Shown one piece after another: positions 24,298 through 31,056 of a DNA stretch of 35,114 nucleotides. Made by a program: the position numbers and the translations under genes. Origin of the DNA: Verrucomicrobiota bacterium (GTDB taxonomy: Bacteria > Verrucomicrobiota > Verrucomicrobiia > Limisphaerales > UBA1319). Numbering within the stretch: the stretch's first letter is position 1; every line of letters starts with the position of its first letter. The notes beneath the pieces are model-generated. The model saw only the letters and a list, made by a program, of their open reading frames with translations, was not told where the DNA came from and did no database searches. Location: assembly GCA_022709905.1 (NCBI GenBank), contig JAKLHY010000072.1:1-35114 (forward strand), written 5' to 3'.

Positions 24298-25617
24298 ATG
24301 AAAACCTATTTTCCCAAAGTTCAAGCCCCCATCGCCTTCGAAGGCCGCAACAGTCGAAATCCACTCGCCTTCAAGTGGTATGACGCCAAACAAAAGGTGC
24401 GCGGCAAGACCATGGCCGAGCACTTCCGGTTCGCCGTCGCCTACTGGCACACCTTCAAGGGCAACGGCGCCGATATGTTTGGCCCCGGAGCATGGGTGCG
24501 GGAATGGAATGTCGGCTCGCCGATGGAAGCCGCCGAAAACACGCTGCGCGCCAATTTCGAGTTTTGCCAGAAGTTGGGCGCTCCGTTTTATTGTTTCCAC
24601 GACCGGGACATTGCGCCTGAGGGTGCCACGTTTGCCGAATCCTGCAACAACCTGGAAACCATTGTCGCCCTGGCGAAAAAACTGCAAAAAGACACTGGGA
24701 CTCGACTGCTCTGGGGGACCGCCAACCTCTTCTCCAATCCCCGCTATACGCACGGGGCGGGAACCAATCCGGACGTCCATGTCTTTGCCTACGCGGCCGC
24801 GCAGCTGAAGCACGCGATCGAGGCCACCCACGAGTTGGGCGGCCAAAACTACGTGTTCTGGGGGGGGCGGGAAGGTTACGAAACTCTCCTCAACACTCGC
24901 TACGGGCAGGAACAGGAACAGTTCGCCGCATTGCTGCAGCTCGCCGTGGACCACAAAAAGAAGATTGGTTTCAAGGGCCAGTTCCTGATTGAGCCCAAGC
25001 CACACGAGCCCACCAAGCACCAATACGACTTTGACACCGCTACCGTCCTGAGCTTCCTGCGCGCCCATGGCCTGTATGACTATTTCAAAATCAACGTCGA
25101 AGCCAACCACGCGACCTTGGCTGGCCATACCTTCGAACACGAACTGACCGTCGCGGCCGCCGAAAACAAACTCGGAAGCATCGATGCGAATATTGGCGAC
25201 CTCCTCCTCGGCTGGGACACCGATCAGTTCCCTTCCAACCTCTATTCGACAACCACGGCCATGATGGTGGTCCTGCAGCAAAAGGGCGGCCTGAACACCG
25301 GCGGATTTAACTTCGACGCGAAGTGCCGTCGCGGTTCCAATGACGTGATGGATCTCTTCTACGCTCATATTGGCGGTATGGACGCCTTTGCGCGCGGATT
25401 GCTCGTTGCCGACAAGATCCTTTCCGACAAACCCTATAATCAGATCATCGAGGACCGGTATGCCTCCTGGAAGAGTCCGCTTGGCAAAAAGATCCTGTCC
25501 GGCAAAGCCAGTCTCGATGCGCTCGAACAATACGTGCTTAAGGCCGGTGAGCCAGTGCTCCAAAGCGGTCGCCAGGAACTCCTGGAGATCCATTTCAACG
25601 ACTTGTTGAATAGTTAG
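24298..25617 (+). CDS. xylA: Xylose isomerase
   Basis: 439 residues, full length for the long (class II) xylose isomerase, which interconverts D-xylose and D-xylulose in the cytoplasm. All catalytic and metal-binding residues are in place and share the E. coli numbering: H101 and D104 (FHDRD), E232 and K234 (IEPKP), E268 and H271 (VEANH), D296 (SIDAN), D307 and D309 (WDTDQ), with D340 as the last ligand. Divergent from xylR. No xylulokinase gene is in the window, so the next step is encoded elsewhere. The ATG lacks a clear Shine-Dalgarno sequence. Confidence 0.97.
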   Translation: MKTYFPKVQAPIAFEGRNSRNPLAFKWYDAKQKVRGKTMAEHFRFAVAYWHTFKGNGADMFGPGAWVREWNVGSPMEAAENTLRANFEFCQKLGAPFYCFHDRDIAPEGATFAESCNNLETIVALAKKLQKDTGTRLLWGTANLFSNPRYTHGAGTNPDVHVFAYAAAQLKHAIEATHELGGQNYVFWGGREGYETLLNTRYGQEQEQFAALLQLAVDHKKKIGFKGQFLIEPKPHEPTKHQYDFDTATVLSFLRAHGLYDYFKINVEANHATLAGHTFEHELTVAAAENKLGSIDANIGDLLLGWDTDQFPSNLYSTTTAMMVVLQQKGGLNTGGFNFDAKCRRGSNDVMDLFYAHIGGMDAFARGLLVADKILSDKPYNQIIEDRYASWKSPLGKKILSGKASLDALEQYVLKAGEPVLQSGRQELLEIHFNDLLNS

Positions 25618-25652
25618 CGCTCTGCCCTGGGGGAACGCGAAACGCGTGCGCC

Positions 25653-25743
25653 CATAAGCCTCGGAGGGACGAGCTCCTGCGAGTCCCCCTATTTCGGCAT
25701 CCGGGCTTCGTATAACTCGGCCCTCCGAAACGAGCGGTTCATG
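25653..25743. repeat. Dispersed palindromic repeat, family A copy 2 (91 bp)
   Basis: Same length and about 90% identical by eye to copy 1 at 16321-16411. The right end GGTTCATG is intact while the left end has drifted to CATAAGCC. It runs directly into repeat B copy 2, so the two families stand in tandem here and fill most of the 322-bp gap between xylA and the alpha-glucuronidase gene. Confidence 0.85.
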
Positions 25744-25757
25744 AGCAGTTCGGACGG

Positions 25758-25869
25758 TAGGCGGATTGGCGCGCATGGGGACCCTGAACCGGGTAGGGCC
25801 GGACCGCTGGGCCGGCCGCCTCCCATCCGGTGCGCCTGGCAGTCGTGCCCTACCTTTAACCGGTTCATG
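25758..25869 (-). repeat. Dispersed repeat family B copy 2
   Basis: Reverse complement of the repeat at 19238-19400. Shared blocks are CCGGTTCATG at the outer end (25860-25869), GCGCCTGGCAGTCG-like sequence, CCGCTGGGC and ATTGGCGCGCATGGGG. The central part differs by small indels. The 70 bp between it and the next start codon show no clear promoter. Confidence 0.8.
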
Positions 25870-25939
25870 AGGAGCATGGCTGGCGGCGAGAGAGATCTTG
25901 TTGCGGCAACGGCAAAAATTGGTTTTCCTTGATCCAGGC

Positions 25940-28048
25940 ATGAAACTATCCCGGCGAGGATTTATAGTGGCAGGTTTGACCGGCGCCGCAGGGCTTTGCG
26001 CTGGCGGTTGCATGACCGCAGGGGATGCCACCGGTTCCCAAACGCCCTTAAAGGACGAAGATGGCAGCCAGCTTTGGCTGCGATACGCATCGCCGGGGCG
26101 CGCTGCAAAAAGCTATCGCCGTATTGTGCGGCAAATCCACGTGGACGGTTCCTCAGCCACGTCTGGAATCATCCGGGATGAATTGCATGCGGCCATTGCG
26201 TCCATGCTTGGCCGCGCGGTTTTGCGGAATCAAAATGGATTTCAGGCGGGCGCACTCCTTGTTGGCACACCCACCCATTCGGCGTGGGTCCGGGATTTGA
26301 ATTGGATGGGCGATTTGCGTGCCGTGGGTGACGAAGGTTACCTCATCCGATCGAGCACGATTGCGAACCATCGCGTGACCGTGATTGCCGCCAATACGGA
26401 AACGGGGGCGCTATACGGCACTTTTCACTTCTTGCGCCTGATGCAAACGGGCCAACCCATTGGCCGGCTCGACATTGCCGAACGGCCTTCGCTCCAGGTT
26501 CGGCTGATGAACCACTGGGATAATCTGAACGGGACGATCGAACGAGGATATGCCGGACGATCCTTATGGCAATGGAATGAGCTGCCGGAGAAACTCAACG
26601 CGCGTTACACGGATTACGCGCGCGCCTGCGCTTCCGTTGGCATCAATGGGGCCGTGATCAACAACGTCAATGCCGATGTTCGCGTTCTTTCGCCGGAATA
26701 CCTCCGCAAGGCGGCGGCGCTCGCGGATCTCTGGCGGCCTTTCGGTGTTCGGATGTACTTGAGCGCGAACTTCGCGGCGCCGGTGCGGTTGGGCGGGTTG
26801 TCCACCGCCGATCCATTGGATCGGAAGGTGGCCGATTGGTGGAAGGCCAAGGCGGACGAGATTTACGGCCTCATTCCCGACTTTGGCGGTTTTCTCGTCA
26901 AGGCAAACTCCGAGGGACAGCCCGGCCCCAAAACATATGGCCGCACGCACGCCCAGGGGGCCAATGTGCTGGCTGACGCCCTGGCTCCGCACAAGGGCAT
27001 GGTCATGTGGCGGGCGTTTGTCTATGACGAGGACGTCGATCCGGATCGCGCCAAGCGCGCCTATCTCGAATTCACCCGGCTGGATGGACAATTCCGCCCG
27101 AATGTTGCGGTCCAGGTGAAGAATGGGCCGATCGATTTTCAGCCGCGCGAGCCCTTTCATCCGTTGTTTGGGGCCATGAAACAGACTCCCGTTATCGCCG
27201 AAATTCAGGCCACACAGGAGTATCTCGGCCAGGCCAAGCACCTCGTTTACCTCGGCACGATGTGGAAGGAATTTCTCGACTCGGACACCTGCGCGGAAGG
27301 GAGGGGCTCGACTGTGGCCAAAGTGCTCGCCGGCCAGGTTCATCCCAGCCGAATCACGGGAATGGTTTCCGTGACGAATCCCGGCCTGGACGCGAATTGG
27401 TGCGGACACCATTTCTCGCAGTCGAACTGGTATGCGTTTGGCCGGCTCGCGTGGAATCCTGAATTGTCCGCCGCGGAAATCGCCGGCGAATGGACGCGGA
27501 TGACTTTTACGAACGACGAAAAAGCCGTTGCCGCCATTCGCGATATGATGATGTCCTCGCGCGAAACCTTCGTGGACTACACCATGCCGCTGGGGTTGCA
27601 TCATCTGATTGGGGGCGACCATTACGCGCCGATGCCCTGGAATGATCGGGCGCCGAGAGCCGATTGGACGGCGACCTATTATCATCAGGCATCCGCGGAC
27701 GGCATTGGCTTTGATCGGACGCGGAGCGGCAACGGCGCCGTCGAGCAATACCGTCCGCCTGTCTGTGAGCTGTTCGATGATATCGAGCGGTGCCCGGAGA
27801 AATATCTTCTTTGGTTTCACCGCTGCGGGTGGGATTACCGGATGAAGTCAGGGCGGACCTTGTGGGAGGAGCTATGCGCGAAGTATTTCGCCGGAGCACA
27901 ACAGGCCGCCGAGATGCGGGACAGGTGGCAATCGCTCCACCGGATCATTGACGCGCGACGGCACGGGGAGGTTGCCAAACGCCTGGCGATTCAAGTCGCG
28001 GATTCGGCGGCGTGGCGAGACCGGATTTTGGAGTATTTTGGGCGCTAG
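25940..28048 (+). CDS. Alpha-glucuronidase, glycoside hydrolase family 67
   Basis: 702 residues from the ATG at 25940, the usual GH67 length. GH67 enzymes release (4-O-methyl-)glucuronic acid from the non-reducing end of xylo-oligosaccharides. The N-terminus has a twin-arginine motif (LSRRGFIVAG) and a Cys after AGG (C24), so it may be a Tat-exported lipoprotein. The central barrel shows LMNHWDNLNGTIERGYAG (189-206). Catalytic candidates are E325 (VKANSEGQPGP), D399 (GPIDFQPREP) and E421 (IAEIQATQEYLG), with spacing close to the family's Glu/Asp/Glu triad. It follows xylA in the same direction and fits a glucuronoxylan pathway. Its TAG stop (28046-28048) is part of the CTAG end of repeat C copy 2. 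Confidence 0.95.
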   Translation: MKLSRRGFIVAGLTGAAGLCAGGCMTAGDATGSQTPLKDEDGSQLWLRYASPGRAAKSYRRIVRQIHVDGSSATSGIIRDELHAAIASMLGRAVLRNQNGFQAGALLVGTPTHSAWVRDLNWMGDLRAVGDEGYLIRSSTIANHRVTVIAANTETGALYGTFHFLRLMQTGQPIGRLDIAERPSLQVRLMNHWDNLNGTIERGYAGRSLWQWNELPEKLNARYTDYARACASVGINGAVINNVNADVRVLSPEYLRKAAALADLWRPFGVRMYLSANFAAPVRLGGLSTADPLDRKVADWWKAKADEIYGLIPDFGGFLVKANSEGQPGPKTYGRTHAQGANVLADALAPHKGMVMWRAFVYDEDVDPDRAKRAYLEFTRLDGQFRPNVAVQVKNGPIDFQPREPFHPLFGAMKQTPVIAEIQATQEYLGQAKHLVYLGTMWKEFLDSDTCAEGRGSTVAKVLAGQVHPSRITGMVSVTNPGLDANWCGHHFSQSNWYAFGRLAWNPELSAAEIAGEWTRMTFTNDEKAVAAIRDMMMSSRETFVDYTMPLGLHHLIGGDHYAPMPWNDRAPRADWTATYYHQASADGIGFDRTRSGNGAVEQYRPPVCELFDDIERCPEKYLLWFHRCGWDYRMKSGRTLWEELCAKYFAGAQQAAEMRDRWQSLHRIIDARRHGEVAKRLAIQVADSAAWRDRILEYFGR

Positions 28049-28324
28049 ACCGATTGCCACAATAAATTTCCAGAATGGTGGAGCGGAGGAGGGCGCGGGC
28101 GAGACGCGTGCGAAGGAGGATACCCGCAGCGGTCTCTGACTGAGCACGGAACGAAGCCCCCGCCCTCCTTCGGCTCCATCTCGTTGAGACAGGGTCCTTT
28201 TGGCCTGGGCCTGCGTTGGCTCGGCCGTTACAGCCCGTTTCAGGGATGCGCCGGCCTTGCCGCCTTGACCCAGGCCAAAATTCCTCCTGCCATTCGGAAA
28301 TTTATTATGGCAACCGGTCTATAG
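28045..28324. mobile_element. Putative MITE-like element with CTAG-ended terminal inverted repeats (family C)
   Basis: The left terminus 28045-28078 (CTAGACCGATTGCCA...) and right terminus 28290-28324 (...TTGCCATAATAAAT on the complement) are inverted copies differing at a few positions. The 280-bp unit has no gene. Inside, TTTTGGCCTGGG (28198-28209) and CCCAGGCCAAAA (28269-28280) are a perfect 12-bp inverted repeat around 59 bp. A third terminus occurs at 22985-23018. No target-site duplication is evident, and the GH67 stop codon falls within the left end. Mobility is inferred from structure only. Confidence 0.55.
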
Positions 28325-28408
28325 CCCGCGTGCGGTTCCGCGTTTTCCATCCTCCGCCAGCCTCCAACGCCATCAGCCTCAGAACTCCTGAACCCAAGGA
28401 AAAAGCCT

Positions 28409-28441
28409 GGTCTCACACAGAGGCGCCAAGATCACAGAGAA
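28409..28441 (+). repeat. Degenerate CACAGAG-type repeat
   Basis: GGTCTCACACAGAGGCGCC followed by AAGATCACAGAGA contains two CACAGAG words 20 bp apart. It resembles tandem CACAGAGG-type arrays that I recall flanking small accessory genes in several phyla. No such gene is beside it, so it would be a remnant. It lies in the 412-bp non-coding stretch 28049-28460 that also holds the family C element. Confidence 0.4.
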
Positions 28442-28460
28442 TAGGTTTTTCCGACAAACC

Positions 28461-29414
28461 TTATGGCGAAACAACGCGCAGTAGGGCTTCGACATTGGCC
28501 TCGAGCATGGTGTCAAAGCAGACGCGCCCGTTTTTCAAGGCCGGAAAATTTTCGAACACAACCACGCGCGCCCCGAGCCGTTCGGCGAGGGCGTCGGCGG
28601 TGCGCCGGCCTTCGGGAAGGTTGGCGATGACGAGGGGGATTTGGGCCAGTTCACCGGCCCGAATGGCGGCTTCGATTTCACTGATGCCGGCGGTGTCGGC
28701 GGCGCGAAAGCTGGCGACGACTTTCAGCCCGAGCCATTCGCAGAAATCGCGCTGGCGTCCGCTCGCGATGACCGGGAGGCCGGCCAGCCGAGCCAGGGCA
28801 ACGCGGTGAGTTGCCTCACGCGACAGCGCGTCCAGGCGGGCCGCGATTGTTTGCAGGCGAGTGTCGGCGTTCGTGCGGGAAAGCAGGTTCAGGGTTACCA
28901 GGTGGTCGGCGGTCTGCCGGCAGACCGCCAAATAGCTGTCGGGCCGGCCCATGCCCCCGCGCACGGCAATGTCGGCCACAAACAGCCTGTTTGTCCCGGG
29001 GCCCGCAAATCGGGCGTCGAGCGATTTCTGGAAGTCAAACCGCAGGAGCGCCCGACACTGGCGCAGCTCAGCCACCTGGCTCGGGCGCATGTCAAAATGT
29101 CCGGGGCACGTGCCGGGTTCAGCGAGCCGCACCACGTTCAGATCTTCCCCCAGCAAATCGCGCACGGCCGCTTCGAGGTAGGATGTTGTCGTGGCGATTC
29201 TAGGCTCTCCGAGCGTTCTTTCCGGGCGGTGACAACCGGTCATCGCCACCCAGAGCAGGAGAACGACTGAAGCGAGGATGGTTCGACAGCCGCATTGGCA
29301 ATGAAGAGACCCTAGATCCGCGCTTTCAACCGTTTCAACGATGCCGGAATCGGGCGGACGGGCTTCGACGGAGCGTTCGCGCGAAGGCTGGATGATGGGG
29401 CATTGAGGAATCAC
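28461..29414 (-). CDS. ZnuA-type metal ABC transporter substrate-binding lipoprotein
   Basis: 317 residues from a GTG at 29414, 9 bp after the upstream gene's stop. A hydrophobic segment ending VAMTGC (C61) marks a probable lipoprotein, though 45 residues precede it, longer than usual. The rest matches cluster A-I (zinc/manganese) binding proteins: TTSYLEAAVRDLLGEDLNVVRL, then GTCPGHFDMRPSQ with the first metal ligand H106, and a long linking helix. The second usual His region reads IASGRQRDFCEWLGL, lacking His, so the metal site must differ (Cys residues 103 and about 230 are possible). No permease or ATPase gene follows. Likely part of the Fur/Zur regulon, by inference. Confidence 0.8.
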   Translation of the reverse strand: MIPQCPIIQPSRERSVEARPPDSGIVETVESADLGSLHCQCGCRTILASVVLLLWVAMTGCHRPERTLGEPRIATTTSYLEAAVRDLLGEDLNVVRLAEPGTCPGHFDMRPSQVAELRQCRALLRFDFQKSLDARFAGPGTNRLFVADIAVRGGMGRPDSYLAVCRQTADHLVTLNLLSRTNADTRLQTIAARLDALSREATHRVALARLAGLPVIASGRQRDFCEWLGLKVVASFRAADTAGISEIEAAIRAGELAQIPLVIANLPEGRRTADALAERLGARVVVFENFPALKNGRVCFDTMLEANVEALLRVVSP

Positions 29415-29423
29415 AAGGGGTGT

Positions 29424-30221
29424 CTACGGTGTCTTGATCTGCATTCCCTCCCGCGTTGCGAAACGGGCGATGACGCCGCCCTCCCCGGCCCGCTGATACC
29501 AGCTGCGGGCCGCGAGGGGCGCCCGGGAGTCAAGGGCCTTGTCGCCCTTCGGTTTGGGGCCCAGGCTCCAAAGCACCCAGCGCACGGGGGATTCCGTCCG
29601 GCTTGAATAATACTTCCCGTTGGTGCTTGCGCCGATGGGAAAGTCTTCCGGGGCCCAGAGCTTGAAGTTGCCGCCGGGCGTATCGTTCAGGATTTGCGGT
29701 CCCGGCGTGGCGTATTTGTAAGTATGCCCGGCATTAAACACGTCCTCCATGTTCGCGGCCATGCCTGGACGGTCACCCCTGGGCAGATAATCCTGGTCGG
29801 CCAGTTCCATGGGGAACTGGCACCAGTGTTCGATCAGGTCGGAATTGCAGTTCACCCTCACGGGCGGCAGCTGGCCTTCGTGGTCGTCGGCATACATCTC
29901 CAATGCCAGGCCCACACTGTAAAGCTCGGCATGGACCTTGATGACTTTGGCCTTTTCCTTGGCTCGCGCCAGGGCGGGCAGCAAAAGGCCGGCGAGAATG
30001 CTGATCACCGCAATAACCACCAGCAGTTCGATCAGGGTGAATGCTCGGAAATCCTTGGGCCGCCGAAAGGGTTGTGAATTGACCCGGGATTTCCGATCCG
30101 AATGGCATGGCGGCTGGATGGCGCGAGGATGAACCGCAGACCGTTGAATTGACGGCAAGGCGGCGGCCGCCAGCCCTCTCGAAGGCTCAGCTTCGCCGGA
30201 CATTGGAAATTCCACGCACAT
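29424..30221 (-). CDS. Prepilin-type protein with unusually long leader
   Basis: 265 residues. FTLIELLVVIAVISIL with +5 Glu (E65) and LLPALARAKEKAK give a clear prepilin/pseudopilin N-terminus, but the ATG at 30221 puts 60 residues before the cleavage site (A60/F61); an internal ATG at 30203 shortens this only to 54. There is no ATG, GTG or TTG in frame in the ~20 codons just before the motif, so a long leader, an unusual start codon or a sequencing frameshift must be considered. The body contains the C-terminal WVLWSLGPKPKGDKALDS-type stretch found in Verrucomicrobiota pseudopilins. Directly upstream of, and co-directional with, the ZnuA-type gene. Confidence 0.82.
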   Translation of the reverse strand: MCVEFPMSGEAEPSRGLAAAALPSIQRSAVHPRAIQPPCHSDRKSRVNSQPFRRPKDFRAFTLIELLVVIAVISILAGLLLPALARAKEKAKVIKVHAELYSVGLALEMYADDHEGQLPPVRVNCNSDLIEHWCQFPMELADQDYLPRGDRPGMAANMEDVFNAGHTYKYATPGPQILNDTPGGNFKLWAPEDFPIGASTNGKYYSSRTESPVRWVLWSLGPKPKGDKALDSRAPLAARSWYQRAGEGGVIARFATREGMQIKTP

Positions 30222-30253
30222 CAGCGCACATCCATCGAGGGTCCCGACCGGGC

Positions 30254-30301
30254 TTGACTCGATCCGGACCCCGGTAATACTCTGTATTTAGAAAATATTA
30301 C
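30254..30301. promoter_or_regulatory. Divergent promoter region with operator-like dyads
   Basis: For the plus strand TTGACT (30254-30259) and AATACT (30276-30281) are 16 bp apart. The -10 overlaps a perfect dyad AATAC-TCT-GTATT (30276-30288), which is nested in GTAATA...TATTAC (30274-30301). The region lies between the divergent prepilin-ZnuA and methyltransferase genes, a natural place for a metal-responsive repressor to act on both sides. Confidence 0.4.
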
Positions 30302-30328
30302 TGAACGACAGGTGTTACGCAATACAAA

Positions 30329-30973
30329 ATGAGTATGAACGATGATCCTGCGGGAAAGACCGGATTGAACGATCCTCGGGTCGCTTATTTTGACCATCAC
30401 GCTCCGGCCTGGGACCAGACGGGCCCTGATCCCGCTACCACGTTGCGCCGGTTGCGCGAGCTCGACGGCCTGCTGGGATTCCGTCCCGGTCTGGACGTGC
30501 TGGAAATCGGTTGTGGGACCGGCCAGATCACGGGATGGCTGGCGGAGTCGGTCAAGCCGGGAAAGGTTGTGGCGATGGACTTCTCTCCCGGCATGTTGGC
30601 GCAGGCCAAAGCGCGGGGGGTGCCGGCGGATTTTCTGCTGAAGGACATTTGCCGGGAGGAGACGGTGGCGCGGCGTTTTGACGTCGTGCTGTGTTTCCAT
30701 TCGTTTCCCCACTTCCGTGATCCGGCGGCGGCCCTGCGGCAAATCGCCCGGTATTTAAAGCCTGGCGGTCATCTTCTGGTCATGCATCTTGCGGGCAGCG
30801 CGCCCCTGAATGCCTTCCATCAGAAATTGGGCGGGGCGGTTGGACGGGATCACCTGCCCCCGGCGGCGCAATGGCCGGAGTTGGTTTGTGCGGCAAGTCT
30901 GAGCGTTGTGGAATCGGTGGACCGCGAGGATCTGTTCCTGGTGCGGGCCGTTAATATTGACCTGCCTCGATAA
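30329..30973 (+). CDS. Class I SAM-dependent methyltransferase
   Basis: 214 residues. Motif I is DVLEIGCGTGQI (56-67), followed by VVAMDFSPGML with the acidic residue that binds the ribose, FDVVLCFHSFPHF as motif IV and LKPGGHLLVMHL as the post-motif strand. This is the generic small-molecule methyltransferase fold; the substrate cannot be read from sequence. The N-terminus (YFDHHAPAWDQ) is common to UbiE-like and metalloid-type methyltransferases. It shares its upstream region with the divergent prepilin-ZnuA pair, so it may belong to the same metal-responsive set. An alternative ATG is at 30335. Confidence 0.9.
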   Translation: MSMNDDPAGKTGLNDPRVAYFDHHAPAWDQTGPDPATTLRRLRELDGLLGFRPGLDVLEIGCGTGQITGWLAESVKPGKVVAMDFSPGMLAQAKARGVPADFLLKDICREETVARRFDVVLCFHSFPHFRDPAAALRQIARYLKPGGHLLVMHLAGSAPLNAFHQKLGGAVGRDHLPPAAQWPELVCAASLSVVESVDREDLFLVRAVNIDLPR

Positions 30974-31017
30974 CGGGCGAGTTCAACTCACCGGTGATCG
31001 TGCACAGCCCCATTGGG

Positions 31018-31056
31018 GAGTCACAAAAGCAGGAGGGGCGGATTCCGCCGCCTTTT
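31018..31056. repeat. Dispersed hairpin repeat, family D copy 1
   Basis: GAGTCACAAAAGCAGGAG followed by the hairpin GGCGGATTCCGCC (31037-31049) and GCCTTTT. A near copy is at 32673-32711. It lies between the convergent methyltransferase and hydrolase genes; on the plus strand the hairpin plus TTTT could terminate the methyltransferase transcript. Confidence 0.65.

Noticed and set aside
24256..26031. 591-codon minus-strand open frame
   Set aside because: It runs antisense through the certain xylA gene and on through repeats A2 and B2. The translation has no domain features.
26564..27820. 418-codon minus-strand open frame
   Set aside because: Antisense to the GH67 alpha-glucuronidase, with low-complexity composition and no family features.
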